Source: Erythrobacter sp. CCH5-A1 (GTDB lineage Bacteria; Pseudomonadota; Alphaproteobacteria; Sphingomonadales; Sphingomonadaceae). Taken from it: 21,503 bases of DNA. The DNA lies in NCBI RefSeq assembly GCF_001557115.1, contig NZ_LSKQ01000003.1, positions 1-21,503 of the forward strand, read 5' to 3'. The notes beneath the pieces were generated by a model, which ran no database searches, was not told the DNA's origin, and saw only the letters and a program-made list of their open reading frames with translations. Positions 7,263-15,510 of this stretch are shown piece after piece (the first letter of the stretch is position 1; each line of letters opens with the position of its first letter). The translations under genes and the position numbers were made by a program.

Positions 7263-10103
7263 ATGGCTATCGCCATGACGCTTCTGACGCTGGCCCTGCT
7301 TCCCTTCCTTGCGGCGCTCGCCATCGCGACGCTGCACGGCGCGCCGCGATTGGTGCATTCGGGGATTGCGGGGGGTGCGAGCGCGGGCGGTCTTGCGCTG
7401 CTGGCGAGCCTTGCCGCACCCGCGCTGCGTGGCGAGCCGCCTTTCGCGCGCTGGGAGTGGGTACCCGCGCTGAGTCTCGATCTGACGCTGATGGTCGATC
7501 CGCTGGGCTGGATGTTCGGCCTCTTGATCCTCGGCATCGGCCTCCTCGTGGTGATCTTCGCTCACAGCTACCTCTACGCGGGCGAGGACACGGGGCGGTT
7601 CTTTGCCAGCCTGATGCTGTTCCAGGGCGCGATGCTGGGGATCGTGATCGCGGGCAATGTCCTGCTGCTGCTGGTATTCTGGGAGCTGACGAGCCTCGCC
7701 TCCTTCCTGCTGATCGGCTTCTGGCAGCACAAGGCGGAAGCGCGGCAGGGCGCGCGCATGGCGCTGGCGGTGACGGGGGGCGGGGGCCTTGCGCTGATCG
7801 GGGGGATGCTGCTGCTCGGGCTGATCGCGGGAAGCTTCGACCTCGCCACGATCCTCGCGCGCGGCGACATGGTGCGCGCTGCGCCGCTTTATCCGCTGAT
7901 GTTGGTGCTGATCCTAATCGGCTGCTTCACCAAGTCGGCGCAGTTCCCGTTCCACTTCTGGCTCCCCCACGCGATGGCCGCGCCGACGCCGGTGAGCGCC
8001 TATCTCCACTCGGCGACGATGGTGAAGGCGGGCGTGTTTCTTCTGGCGCGGCTGTGGCCGGTGCTGGCGGGGACCGAACTTTACACCGTCACCGTCACCA
8101 CGGTCGGCCTCGTGACAATGATCCTCGGTGCCACTGTGGCGCTGTTCCGGCACGATCTGAAGAGCATCCTTGCCTATTCGACCATCTCGCAATTGGGGAT
8201 GCTGGTGATGCTGCTGGGCTTCAGCCTCGAGGCTGCGGCGCTGGCAGCGGTACTCCACATCCTCAACCACGCCGCCTTCAAGGCCGCGCTGTTCATGAGC
8301 GCAGGCATCGTCGAGCACGAAACCGGCACGCGCGACATCCGCCGCCTGGGCGGGCTTGCCAAGGCGATGCCGGTCACCGCGCTGGTCGCCACGCTGGCAG
8401 CGGCATCGATGGCCGGCCTGCCGCCGCTCGGTGGGTTCATCTCCAAGGAAGCGATGCTCTACCAGACCCCCAAGCTGGCGCTGTTCGGCATCGCATGGCT
8501 GCTGCCGCTGCTGGCGACGGTCGGTGCCACCTTCTCGGTCGCCTATTCGCTGCGCTTTGCCATCCACCTCTTCGCCGGAAAGCCGCGCGAGGCAGAGCCC
8601 TTCGCCTGCGCGCATGATCCCTCGCCCGCGATGTGGGGCGCCCCGGCGCTGCTGACCGTCGTCGCGGTGCTGCTCGGCCTTGCGCCGATGCTGCTCGCCG
8701 CGCCGCTGGTGAGCGCGGTCACCGGCGCGGTCACCGGCGCGGTCACCGGCAGCGCGCCTCCGCAAGTGGAGCTGGGCCTGTGGCACGGGGTCAACCTTGC
8801 GCTGATCCTCAGCATCGCCGCGGTGGCGGGCGGGGCGGTGCTGCTGTGGCGGCACGCGGGCCTCCTCGCGCTGTGGGAGCGCGCCGCGCTGCCCGATGCC
8901 AAGCGCATGTTCGAAACCACGCTTGCCTTCGCCGACCGCTGGACCCGCAAGGCCATGGTCGCCGTCCACACACCCTCGCTCCAGCGCATGCTGCTGGCGA
9001 GCTTTGCCGTGACGATCATGCTGGTGATCGAGGGCGCGCTGAGCGGCGGCGGCGCGCTGACCGGCGCGCGTCCGGGCCTGCCCGCAAGCTTCCCCGCCAT
9101 CGCCGCCTGGGCGCTGCTGATCGCGGCCACGTTGGCGGTGGCGCTGGGATCGCACCACCGCCTGCGATCCCTGTTCCATGTCAGCGTCATCGGCCTGGTC
9201 GTCTGCCTCGCCTTCGCCGTGCTCTCCGCGCCTGATCTGGCGCTGACTCAGATTTCGGTCGAAGCGGTGACGGTGCTGCTGATGCTGCTCGCGCTCAACC
9301 TGCTGCCCAAGCGCCCGCCCACGCTCTCTTCGCTTCCCCGCAAGACCCGCGATGCCGCCATCGCCGTCACGGGCGGCGCGCTGGTGGGCGCGATTGCCTG
9401 GGCGATGCTGACCCGCGATCCCGGGCCGAGCATCGCCGCCTATCACCTCGCCAATGCCAAATCGGGGGGCGGGGGGACCAATGTCGTGAACGTCATCCTC
9501 GTCGATTTCCGCGCTTACGATACCCTGGGAGAGATCATCGTGCTGGGCATTGCCGGGCTCGGCATCTTCGCGCTGCTCGACACCGCCAAGCGCGGCGCGG
9601 CGGGTGCGCGCCTGCGGGCGTGGCGCGCGGACATGTCGCATTCGCCCGAGCGCCACCCGATGATGCTGGTCGCCGCGAGCCGGATCATCCTGCCGCTGAC
9701 GCTGGCGGCGGGGATATACCTCTTCCTGCGCGGCCACAACCAGCCGGGCGGCGGGTTCATTGCCGCGCTGGTGGTGGCCATCGCCTTCCTCGTCCAGTAT
9801 CTCGCCGCCGGCTTCGACTGGTCGGATGCGAGGAAGCCCTTCGGCGAGCACCAGCTGATCGGCTGGGGCGTGCTCACCGCGATGGCGACCGGACTCGGCG
9901 CGATGGTGCTGGGCGCGCCCTTCCTCACCAGCTGGTTCGATTATTTCAGCCTGCCGCTGATCGGCAAGTTCGAGCTCGCCAGCGCGATGCTGTTCGACAC
10001 CGGTGTGTTCCTGACCGTGCTCGGCGCGGTGATGCTGGCCCTGCAGGAGCTGAGCCACATCGCACAAGCCGCCGCCCGCGCTGCCGGGGAGGATCACGCA
10101 TGA
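7263..10103 (+). CDS. mrpA: Mrp/Pha cation:proton antiporter subunit A, fused to subunit B
   Basis: Largest membrane subunit of the multi-gene Mrp (Pha/Mnh) Na+ or K+/H+ antiporter, related to complex I NuoL. Charged residues for proton movement are visible in the antiporter core: Glu141 in FWELTSL, Lys224 in TKSAQFPFHFWLPHA and Lys255 in HSATMVKAG. After about residue 640 comes the MrpA-specific DUF4040 region. From about residue 795 (SPERHPMMLVAASRIILPL... RGHNQPGGGFIAAL) an MnhB-type domain is fused, so no separate mrpB exists. The length of 946 residues agrees with PhaAB fusions of alphaproteobacteria. A three-copy 12-bp repeat encodes (AVTG)3 at residues 485-496. The ATG at 7263 has a distant AAGGA, and the ATG at 7275 is an alternative. 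It is first in a six-gene operon and overlaps mrpC by ATGA. Confidence 0.93.
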   Translation: MAIAMTLLTLALLPFLAALAIATLHGAPRLVHSGIAGGASAGGLALLASLAAPALRGEPPFARWEWVPALSLDLTLMVDPLGWMFGLLILGIGLLVVIFAHSYLYAGEDTGRFFASLMLFQGAMLGIVIAGNVLLLLVFWELTSLASFLLIGFWQHKAEARQGARMALAVTGGGGLALIGGMLLLGLIAGSFDLATILARGDMVRAAPLYPLMLVLILIGCFTKSAQFPFHFWLPHAMAAPTPVSAYLHSATMVKAGVFLLARLWPVLAGTELYTVTVTTVGLVTMILGATVALFRHDLKSILAYSTISQLGMLVMLLGFSLEAAALAAVLHILNHAAFKAALFMSAGIVEHETGTRDIRRLGGLAKAMPVTALVATLAAASMAGLPPLGGFISKEAMLYQTPKLALFGIAWLLPLLATVGATFSVAYSLRFAIHLFAGKPREAEPFACAHDPSPAMWGAPALLTVVAVLLGLAPMLLAAPLVSAVTGAVTGAVTGSAPPQVELGLWHGVNLALILSIAAVAGGAVLLWRHAGLLALWERAALPDAKRMFETTLAFADRWTRKAMVAVHTPSLQRMLLASFAVTIMLVIEGALSGGGALTGARPGLPASFPAIAAWALLIAATLAVALGSHHRLRSLFHVSVIGLVVCLAFAVLSAPDLALTQISVEAVTVLLMLLALNLLPKRPPTLSSLPRKTRDAAIAVTGGALVGAIAWAMLTRDPGPSIAAYHLANAKSGGGGTNVVNVILVDFRAYDTLGEIIVLGIAGLGIFALLDTAKRGAAGARLRAWRADMSHSPERHPMMLVAASRIILPLTLAAGIYLFLRGHNQPGGGFIAALVVAIAFLVQYLAAGFDWSDARKPFGEHQLIGWGVLTAMATGLGAMVLGAPFLTSWFDYFSLPLIGKFELASAMLFDTGVFLTVLGAVMLALQELSHIAQAAARAAGEDHA
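8715..8750 (+). repeat. Three perfect 12-bp tandem repeats inside mrpA
   Basis: The unit GCGGTCACCGGC occurs three times back to back, in frame, coding for Ala-Val-Thr-Gly three times. It lies in a loop/linker region of the subunit between predicted hydrophobic segments. Being a multiple of three, gain or loss of a copy would keep the reading frame. Confidence 0.9.
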
Positions 10104-10492
10104 GCTACGAATTCCTCGTCGCCACGGCGATCGGCGTGCTGGTTGCGGGCGGCATCTACCTCGCTCTGCGCGCGCGCACCTTTCAGGTGGTGCTCGGCCT
10201 GACGCTGATCTCCTACGCGGTCAACCTGTTCCTGTTCGCTTCCGGACGGCTTGTGCAAGGCCGCCCGCCGATCTGGGACAAGGCCGTGGCCGACTACACC
10301 GACCCGATCCCGCAGGCGTTGGTGCTGACCGCCATCGTCATCACCTTCGGCATGACCGCCTTCGTCGTGATCCTGAGCTTGCGCAGCTTCCTCGAGACCG
10401 GCAGCGACCATGTCGATGGCGACCGGGTGCCGTGCGATGCTCAGGACGGATTGGCGGACGCTCTCGCGGATGGGGAGGGCGCGCAGCCGTGA
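10100..10492 (+). CDS. mrpC: Mrp antiporter subunit C
   Basis: Small membrane subunit homologous to NuoK of complex I. The 130-residue protein has three hydrophobic segments at about 4-24, 28-48 and 74-98. It carries the family stretches RTFQVVLGLTLISYAVNLFLFA and DPIPQALVLTAIVITFG. The C-terminus is an acidic soluble tail rich in Asp, Glu and Gly. The ATG at 10100 overlaps the mrpA stop as ATGA and follows an excellent Shine-Dalgarno GGGGAGGA at 10087-10094. It overlaps mrpD as GTGA, so translation of the three genes is probably coupled. A longer in-frame reading upstream is the wrong frame of mrpA. Confidence 0.93.
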   Translation: MSYEFLVATAIGVLVAGGIYLALRARTFQVVLGLTLISYAVNLFLFASGRLVQGRPPIWDKAVADYTDPIPQALVLTAIVITFGMTAFVVILSLRSFLETGSDHVDGDRVPCDAQDGLADALADGEGAQP

Positions 10493-12009
10493 CCCTCGCC
10501 GATCATCTGCCGATCCTGCCGGTCGCGATCCCCGCGCTTGCCGCGCCTGTCGCGCTGCTGGTGATGCGCCGCCGCCGGGCGCTGGCAGTCAGCATCGGCT
10601 TTGCCGCCTGCCTCGCCCAGTTCGCTACGGCGCTGCTCCTGATGGTGCATGCGAGCGACGGGGCGATCCTCGTCTACGCGCTCGGCGATTGGCCCGCGCC
10701 TTTCGGGATCGTCCTGGTGGCCGACCGGCTCGCCGCGCTGATGCTGGTGCTGACCGCGACCCTCGCGCCGATCGCGCTGCTGCATGCGGTGGTGACCCGC
10801 GCGGATCGCAAGGGCTGGCATTTCCACCCGCTGTTCCAGTTCCAGCTGATGGGTTTGAATGGCGCCTTCCTGACCGGCGACCTGTTCAACCTCTTCGTGT
10901 TCTTCGAGGTGCTGCTGATCGCCTCCTACGGGCTGATGCTCCACGGGCAGGGCCCCGCGCGGCTGAAGGCGGGGGTGCAATATGTGGTGGTGAACCTCGT
11001 CGGCTCGGCGCTGTTCCTGATCGCGCTGGGGATGCTCTATGCGCTCACGGGCACGCTCAACATGGCGGACATGGGCCTGCGCGTGCGCGCGGTCGCACCC
11101 GAGGATCAGGGCCTGCTGCGGATCGCGGGCCTGCTGCTGGCGAGCGTCTTTGCGTTGAAAGCGGCGATCGTGCCGCTCCACCTCTGGCTGCCCCGCACCT
11201 ACGCCGCCGCAACCCCGGCGGTGGCGGCGCTGTTCGCGATCCTGACCAAGGTCGGGGTCTATTCGCTGATCCGGGTGGTGCCGCAGGTGTTCGGCGAGGG
11301 TGCGGGGGCGGCGGAGTGGGTGCCCGCGCCGTGGCTTCTCCCTGCCGCGCTGGTGAGTGCCTGTGTCGGCTTTGCCGGGGTCTTCACCGCGCGCAGCCTC
11401 TCCGAGCAGGCCGCCTATGCCGTGATCGGATCGACCGGCACCTTGCTGATTGCGGTCGCCGGGTGGAGCGCGGCGAGCCTTGGCGCCGCGCTCTACTACC
11501 TGCCCCATTCCACCTTCACCACCGCGGCGCTGTTCCTTGTGGCCGATGTGGTCGCCCGGCGGCGCGGGAGTTTCGGTGATGCCGCGAGCCCCGGCCCTGC
11601 CTTCGCGGGGCGCGGGGGCGCGGCGCTCTTGTTCATGGTGGCCGCCATCGCTGCGACCGGCCTCCCGCCGCTCTCGGGCTTCATCGGCAAGCTGCTGATC
11701 CTGCAATCGGTGGCGGCGCTGCCGAACTGGGGCTGGGCCTGGAGCGTCATCCTCGGCACCACCTTCATCGGCGTGATCGGCTTTGCGCGCACCGGCAGCG
11801 CGTTGTTCTGGAAGACCGCCGAAGGCTGCGAGACTGTGCCTGCCCCCGAGACCCGTCTCGATCTCGTCGCGCCCGCGCTGGCGCTCGCCGCCTTGGCCGC
11901 GCTGGCGATCGGCGCTGGCTGGGCGAGTGCCTATGCCGAGGCTGCCGCCGCGCAGGTGCTTGCGCCCGACCTGAGTGCCGCGGCAGTGCTGGCGGAGCGC
12001 GCGCGATGA
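10489..12009 (+). CDS. mrpD: Mrp antiporter subunit D
   Basis: Second large antiporter-like membrane subunit, homologous to NuoM/NuoN, about 14 transmembrane helices and 506 residues. The ion-path residues Glu140 (FFEVLLIASYGLML), Lys224 (ALKAAIVPLHLWLPR) and Lys254 (AILTKVGVYSLIR) are at the same places as in MrpA. The GTG at 10489 overlaps the mrpC stop as GTGA. A GGGGAGGG ribosome-binding site lies upstream in the end of mrpC. The first residues (TLADHLPILPVAIPALAAPV) fit the usual MrpD N-terminus. An upstream in-frame ATG at 10432 would add 19 residues lying inside mrpC and is unlikely to be used. It ends in an ATGA overlap with mrpE. Confidence 0.94.
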   Translation: MTLADHLPILPVAIPALAAPVALLVMRRRRALAVSIGFAACLAQFATALLLMVHASDGAILVYALGDWPAPFGIVLVADRLAALMLVLTATLAPIALLHAVVTRADRKGWHFHPLFQFQLMGLNGAFLTGDLFNLFVFFEVLLIASYGLMLHGQGPARLKAGVQYVVVNLVGSALFLIALGMLYALTGTLNMADMGLRVRAVAPEDQGLLRIAGLLLASVFALKAAIVPLHLWLPRTYAAATPAVAALFAILTKVGVYSLIRVVPQVFGEGAGAAEWVPAPWLLPAALVSACVGFAGVFTARSLSEQAAYAVIGSTGTLLIAVAGWSAASLGAALYYLPHSTFTTAALFLVADVVARRRGSFGDAASPGPAFAGRGGAALLFMVAAIAATGLPPLSGFIGKLLILQSVAALPNWGWAWSVILGTTFIGVIGFARTGSALFWKTAEGCETVPAPETRLDLVAPALALAALAALAIGAGWASAYAEAAAAQVLAPDLSAAAVLAERAR

Positions 12010-12494
12010 TCCGCCGCCTGCTCCCGCATCCGGGCCTCACCGCCCTGCTGGTCACGATGTGGATGGTGATGGTCAATGACCTCACCTTCGGCACGCTGTT
12101 CCTCGCGCTTGTCGTCGGGGTGCTGGTGCCGATTTTCACCGCCCCGTGGTGGCCCGGTCGGCCGCGGGTGCGGTTTTTGCCCGCGCTTGGCTATGCAGCG
12201 CTGGTGCTGTGGGACATCGTGGTCGCCAATTTCCAGGTCGCCGCGATCATCCTGTTCCGGCGCACCTGCGACCTGCGCCCGGCGTGGCTGACGATCCCGC
12301 TCGAACTTGCCACCCCCGAGGCGATTACCGTCTTCGCGGGCACGATCAGCCTGACGCCCGGCACGGTCTCGGCGGACGTGTCCGCCTGCGGCAGGTTCCT
12401 CCTCGTCCACGCGCTCCACGCCCCCGATCCGGCTGCCGAGATCGCCAAGGTCAAGATGCGTTACGAGACGCGGCTCAAGGAGATCTTCCCATGA
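12006..12494 (+). CDS. mrpE: Mrp antiporter subunit E
   Basis: Small subunit without a complex I counterpart, needed for assembly or stability of the Mrp complex. It has 162 residues, with two to three hydrophobic segments in the first half (about 14-45 and 58-80). A cytosolic C-terminal domain carries the family signature: ITVFAGTISLTPGTVSADV, then LLVHALHAPDP, then a helical end KMRYETRLKEIF. The ATG at 12006 overlaps the mrpD stop as ATGA. The end overlaps the mrpF start. Confidence 0.92.
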   Translation: MIRRLLPHPGLTALLVTMWMVMVNDLTFGTLFLALVVGVLVPIFTAPWWPGRPRVRFLPALGYAALVLWDIVVANFQVAAIILFRRTCDLRPAWLTIPLELATPEAITVFAGTISLTPGTVSADVSACGRFLLVHALHAPDPAAEIAKVKMRYETRLKEIFP

Positions 12495-12772
12495 TGGCAG
12501 GGTTGCTCGAGGGGGCGCTCGCCTTCGGCTTCGCGGCGCTGGGAGTGGCGCTGGCGCTGAACCTGTGGCGGTTGGTCCGCGGTCCGGGAGTCGCCGACCG
12601 CATGCTCGCGCTCGACACCATGGTGATCAACGTGATCGGACTGGTCGTGCTCGCCGGGATCGAAGAGGGCAGCGACACCGCGTTCGAGGCAGCGCTGCTG
12701 CTGGCGATGGTGGGCTTTGTCGGCACCGTCGCCTACGCCAAGTTCCTGCTGCGCGGGGACATCATCGAATGA
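12491..12772 (+). CDS. mrpF: Mrp antiporter subunit F
   Basis: Three-helix membrane subunit of 93 residues. The family motif RGPGVADRMLALDTMVIN lies between helices one and two, matching the usual GP-x-x-ADR-x-x-ALDT pattern. Two ATG codons stand side by side (12491 and 12494). The first gives the ATGA overlap with mrpE and follows AAGGAG at 12478-12483, so it is chosen. It ends in an ATGA overlap with mrpG. Confidence 0.92.
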   Translation: MMAGLLEGALAFGFAALGVALALNLWRLVRGPGVADRMLALDTMVINVIGLVVLAGIEEGSDTAFEAALLLAMVGFVGTVAYAKFLLRGDIIE

Positions 12773-13191
12773 GCGGGGCGGTGCCTTTGGCCGAGCTGCT
12801 CGCCGCCGCGCTGATCGTGCTGGGCAGCGGCTTCGCGCTGGTCGGCAGCTGGGGGCTGGCGCGCCTGCCCTCGCTGATGGAGCGGCTCCACGGGCCGACC
12901 AAGGCGAGTACGCTGGGGATGGGGGCGATGCTGGTCGCCTCGGTGGTGTGGTTCCAGCTGGGCAAGGGGGAGTGGACCACCCACGAGCTGCTGATCCCGA
13001 TGTTCCTGTTCATCACCGCGCCGATCAGCGCCAACATGATCGCCAAGGTCCACCTCCACCGCCTGCGCACCGGCGAGCCGAGCGAGCCCGCAGGACCGGC
13101 GGGCGCGCCCCCCCTCCCCCCGGGCCGCACCGACTGGGCGACCCACGAAGCCCCGCACGAAGGCACGCCGGGCGATTTTGCGGGGGACTGA
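12769..13191 (+). CDS. mrpG: Mrp antiporter subunit G
   Basis: Last subunit of the Mrp complex, 140 residues with three transmembrane segments (about 9-30, 46-64 and 72-94). The signature LPSLMERLHGPTKASTLGMGAML matches the family's RxPDxxxRMHAATKASTLG pattern. After the last helix there is a hydrophilic tail of about 40 residues rich in Pro, Gly and Glu, which varies in this family. The ATG at 12769 overlaps the mrpF stop as ATGA. The gene ends only 8 bases from the 3' end of the tRNA gene on the other strand, and no dedicated terminator is visible. Confidence 0.92.
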   Translation: MSGAVPLAELLAAALIVLGSGFALVGSWGLARLPSLMERLHGPTKASTLGMGAMLVASVVWFQLGKGEWTTHELLIPMFLFITAPISANMIAKVHLHRLRTGEPSEPAGPAGAPPLPPGRTDWATHEAPHEGTPGDFAGD

Positions 13192-13199
13192 GGGAGGGC

Positions 13200-13273
<74 letters not shown>

Positions 13274-13290
13274 TCGAGGGTAGGCAGCGC

Positions 13291-13319
13291 CCATGCCATT
13301 GATGGCGCGGCCGCGTCAA
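13291..13319 (-). promoter_or_regulatory. Candidate promoter of tRNA-Gly
   Basis: On the minus strand, TTGACG (13319-13314) is followed by a 17-base spacer and GCATGG (13296-13291). Transcription would start about 10 bases before the tRNA 5' end. The -35 matches the alphaproteobacterial TTGACGC consensus exactly; the -10 is weak. It would let the tRNA be transcribed independently of panC. Confidence 0.4.
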
Positions 13320-13345
13320 TATCGGCGATGGGCTGACGGGCGGTT

Positions 13346-14203
13346 TCAGCCGCTGACCGCGAGATTGTCGATCAGCCGGGTCCCGCCGATCCGCGCGGCC
13401 ACCAGCAGGCGGGCGGGTGCGGGGCCGAGCGCCTCGAGCGGCGCGAGCGATGCAGCGTCGGCCAGAGTCGCGTAGTCGATGCTGGCAAAGCCCGCCGCGA
13501 GAAGCTCCGCTTCGAGAGCCCCCAGCGCCTCGGTCACACCGGTCCCGCCCGTGATCGCCGCCGCTGCGGCCCGCATCGCGCGTGGCAGCGCCGCCGCCGC
13601 TGCGCGCTGCTCGGGCGAGAGATAGCGGTTGCGGCTCGACATCGCCAGGCCGTCCGCCTCGCGCACGGTGGGCACGCCGATGATCGCGTCCACGTGGGGG
13701 CGGGTCAGGTCGAGATCGCGTGCCATCACCCGGATCACGGCGAGCTGCTGAAAATCCTTCTCGCCGAAGAAGGCCATGTCGGGGGCAACCTGGTTGAACA
13801 GCTTCAAGACCACGGTCGCCACGCCGTCGAAGTGCCCGGGACGTGCCGCGCCGCACAAGCCCTCGCTTACCCCGGCGACACTCACGCTGGTGGCAAAGCC
13901 GTCAGGGTACATGGCATCGACCGTCGGCGCCCACAGCAGTGCGACGCCCTCGGCCTCGAGCATCGCGGCATCGGCGGCGAGCTGGCGCGGGTAGGCATCG
14001 AGGTCCTCGTTCGGGCCGAACTGCTTCGGATTGACGAAGATCGAGGCGACCACATGGTCCGCCTCGGCCCGCGCGCGGCGCACCAGCGTGAGGTGGCCTT
14101 CATGCAGCGCGCCCATCGTCGGCACCAGCGCGATCGTCGCATTTCCGACCCGCAACTGTGCCAAAGCGGTTCTCAACATTCCCAAGCTATTGACCGTTTG
14201 CAC
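13346..14203 (-). CDS. panC: Pantothenate synthetase (pantoate--beta-alanine ligase)
   Basis: Cytoplasmic enzyme joining pantoate and beta-alanine with ATP to make pantothenate, the last step before coenzyme A synthesis. The nucleotidyl-transferase HIGH-type motif is in PTMGALHEGH (residues 28-37, HEGH 34-37). Other conserved blocks are FVNPKQFGPNED (56-67), FGEKDFQQL (146-154) and the KMSKS-like loop MSSRNRYLSPEQR (188-200). The length of 285 residues is normal. The start is GTG at 14203, supported by TTGGAGG about 8 bases upstream; the ATG at residue 9 would lose the usual N-terminus. No panB or panD is adjacent. It diverges from mipZ across 117 bases. Confidence 0.95.
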   Translation of the reverse strand: MQTVNSLGMLRTALAQLRVGNATIALVPTMGALHEGHLTLVRRARAEADHVVASIFVNPKQFGPNEDLDAYPRQLAADAAMLEAEGVALLWAPTVDAMYPDGFATSVSVAGVSEGLCGAARPGHFDGVATVVLKLFNQVAPDMAFFGEKDFQQLAVIRVMARDLDLTRPHVDAIIGVPTVREADGLAMSSRNRYLSPEQRAAAAALPRAMRAAAAAITGGTGVTEALGALEAELLAAGFASIDYATLADAASLAPLEALGPAPARLLVAARIGGTRLIDNLAVSG

Positions 14204-14234
14204 CGTCAGGCCTCCAAGGATACATGAAAGTCGC

Positions 14235-14264
14235 GCCCTAGCGGGCCAACCTGTCCCATATCAA
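14235..14264 (-). promoter_or_regulatory. Candidate promoter of panC
   Basis: On the minus strand, TTGATA (14264-14259) and GCTAGGGC (14242-14235) resemble the alphaproteobacterial housekeeping elements TTGACGS and GCTANAWC. The spacing is 15 bases between the seven-base and eight-base boxes. This would place the start about 25 bases upstream of the panC GTG. The assignment rests on pattern similarity only. No equally good promoter for the divergent mipZ was found in the same gap. Confidence 0.35.
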
Positions 14265-14320
14265 GCCGCCGGGCGCACCGGCGATCCGAGCATTCGCCGA
14301 CTGCAACCGAGAGACCCGCC

Positions 14321-15190
14321 ATGCCGCCCGCCGCGCGCGCCGACATTCCCGGAACCACAGCAACCGGTACCCAGCTCCTGCGCAAGGGTCAGGCGCACCG
14401 GATCGTGTTCGCCAACGAGAAGGGCGGGACAGGCAAATCGACGACGGCGGTGCACGTTGCAGTGGCGCTGTCCTATCTCGGGGCCCGCGTCGCATCGATC
14501 GATCTCGATCCGCGCCAGCGCACCATGCACCGCTATGTCGAGAACCGGTTGGGCACCCTCGAAAAGCGCGGGTTGACCCTGCCGACCCCGGCCTGCGAGG
14601 TCTTTCGCGGCAACGGCACCGGCGATCTGCTGGGGATGATCCGCCGGCTCGAGGCGAGCTGCGACTTCCTCGTCATCGACAATCCCGGACGCGACGATCC
14701 CTATGCCCGCATCGCGGTCGAGTATGCCGACACGCTGGTGACGCCGATGAACGACAGTTTCGTCGATTTCGATCTCATCGGCCAGGTCGATGCCGAGACC
14801 TTCAAGGTCAAGAAGCTGTCCTTCTTCGCCGAGCTGATCTGGGAGGCGCGGATGAAGCGCAGCCGGATGACGATCGAGCAGCAGCGGCCCGAGATGGACT
14901 GGGTGGTTGTCAGGAACCGCACCGGGCATGTCGAAGCGAAGAACCAGGCGCGCCTGCACAAGGCGCTCGGCGAGATGTCGAAGCGCGTCGGTTTCCGCGT
15001 GACGCAGGGCCTGTCCGAACGCGTGATCTATCGTGAGCTGTTCCCCTCGGGCCTGACGCTGCTCGACAAGGGGCACCTCGGCGAGCTTGGCACCAGCCAT
15101 CTTGTCGCGCGGCAGGAGTTGCGCGCGCTGGTCAAGGCGCTGCGCCTGCCCGAATTCACCCGCGAGCAGGGGGCGCTGGAGCTGGCATGA
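14321..15190 (+). CDS. mipZ: MipZ, ParA/MinD-family ATPase positioning the division site
   Basis: In Caulobacter, MipZ forms a bipolar gradient through ParB and inhibits FtsZ polymerisation away from mid-cell. The deviant Walker A motif KGGTGKST is at residues 34-41 with both signature lysines (Lys34, Lys39). A switch-like IDLDPRQRT follows, and the Walker B-type segment reads FLVIDNPGRDDP. Long blocks match MipZ rather than ParA: VTPMNDSFVDFD, MDWVVVRNR, RVGFRVTQGL, RVIYRELFPSGLTLLD and ARQELRALVKAL. It is 289 residues, a little longer than Caulobacter MipZ because about 25 residues precede the usual N-terminus. The ATG at 14321 follows GAGAGA. It overlaps the next gene by ATGA, which ties it to a small J-domain protein. 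Confidence 0.93.
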   Translation: MPPAARADIPGTTATGTQLLRKGQAHRIVFANEKGGTGKSTTAVHVAVALSYLGARVASIDLDPRQRTMHRYVENRLGTLEKRGLTLPTPACEVFRGNGTGDLLGMIRRLEASCDFLVIDNPGRDDPYARIAVEYADTLVTPMNDSFVDFDLIGQVDAETFKVKKLSFFAELIWEARMKRSRMTIEQQRPEMDWVVVRNRTGHVEAKNQARLHKALGEMSKRVGFRVTQGLSERVIYRELFPSGLTLLDKGHLGELGTSHLVARQELRALVKALRLPEFTREQGALELA

Positions 15191-15480
15191 AGTATCTGCT
15201 GTTCATCGCGGTCGCCTGCGTGTTCTGCCGCTGGGCGATCGGCAAGTGGCCATGGGAACTGCTGCGCACCGCACCGACCCGCAGCCAGGCGGTGTTCCGG
15301 GCGCGCAAGCTGCTCGGGGTCGAGGCCGGGGCCGGGCGCGAGGAGATCATCGCCGCGCATCGCCGTCTCACCACCCTTGTCCACCCCGACAAGGGCGGCA
15401 CCACGGCCGCGATGCAGGAAGCCAATGCGGCGCGCGATCTGCTGCTCGACGAATTGCCCGATCCCCACGCCGACGCGTAG
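15187..15480 (+). CDS. Small membrane-anchored J-domain protein
   Basis: A 97-residue protein with an N-terminal hydrophobic segment at about residues 3-17 and a C-terminal J domain at about 36-91. The HPD tripeptide that stimulates Hsp70 ATPase is intact at 66-68 (LVHPDKGGT). The J domain is therefore expected on the cytoplasmic side and able to work with DnaK or another Hsp70. No zinc-finger or substrate-binding domain is present, so it is a class III J protein, probably recruiting an Hsp70 to the inner membrane. The ATG at 15187 overlaps the mipZ stop as ATGA, indicating coupled translation. Its clients are unknown; a link to division-site control is inferred only from position. Confidence 0.85.
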   Translation: MKYLLFIAVACVFCRWAIGKWPWELLRTAPTRSQAVFRARKLLGVEAGAGREEIIAAHRRLTTLVHPDKGGTTAAMQEANAARDLLLDELPDPHADA

Positions 15481-15510
15481 CGCAGACCGCTTGTTCACGG
15501 CATCGCGGGA

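Noticed and set aside
7914..10097. A 727-codon open frame antisense to mrpA
   Set aside because: High-GC codon bias on the plus strand leaves the complementary frame free of stops. The translation is rich in Arg, Gln, His and Asp with no family motif, and mrpA/B motifs explain the DNA.
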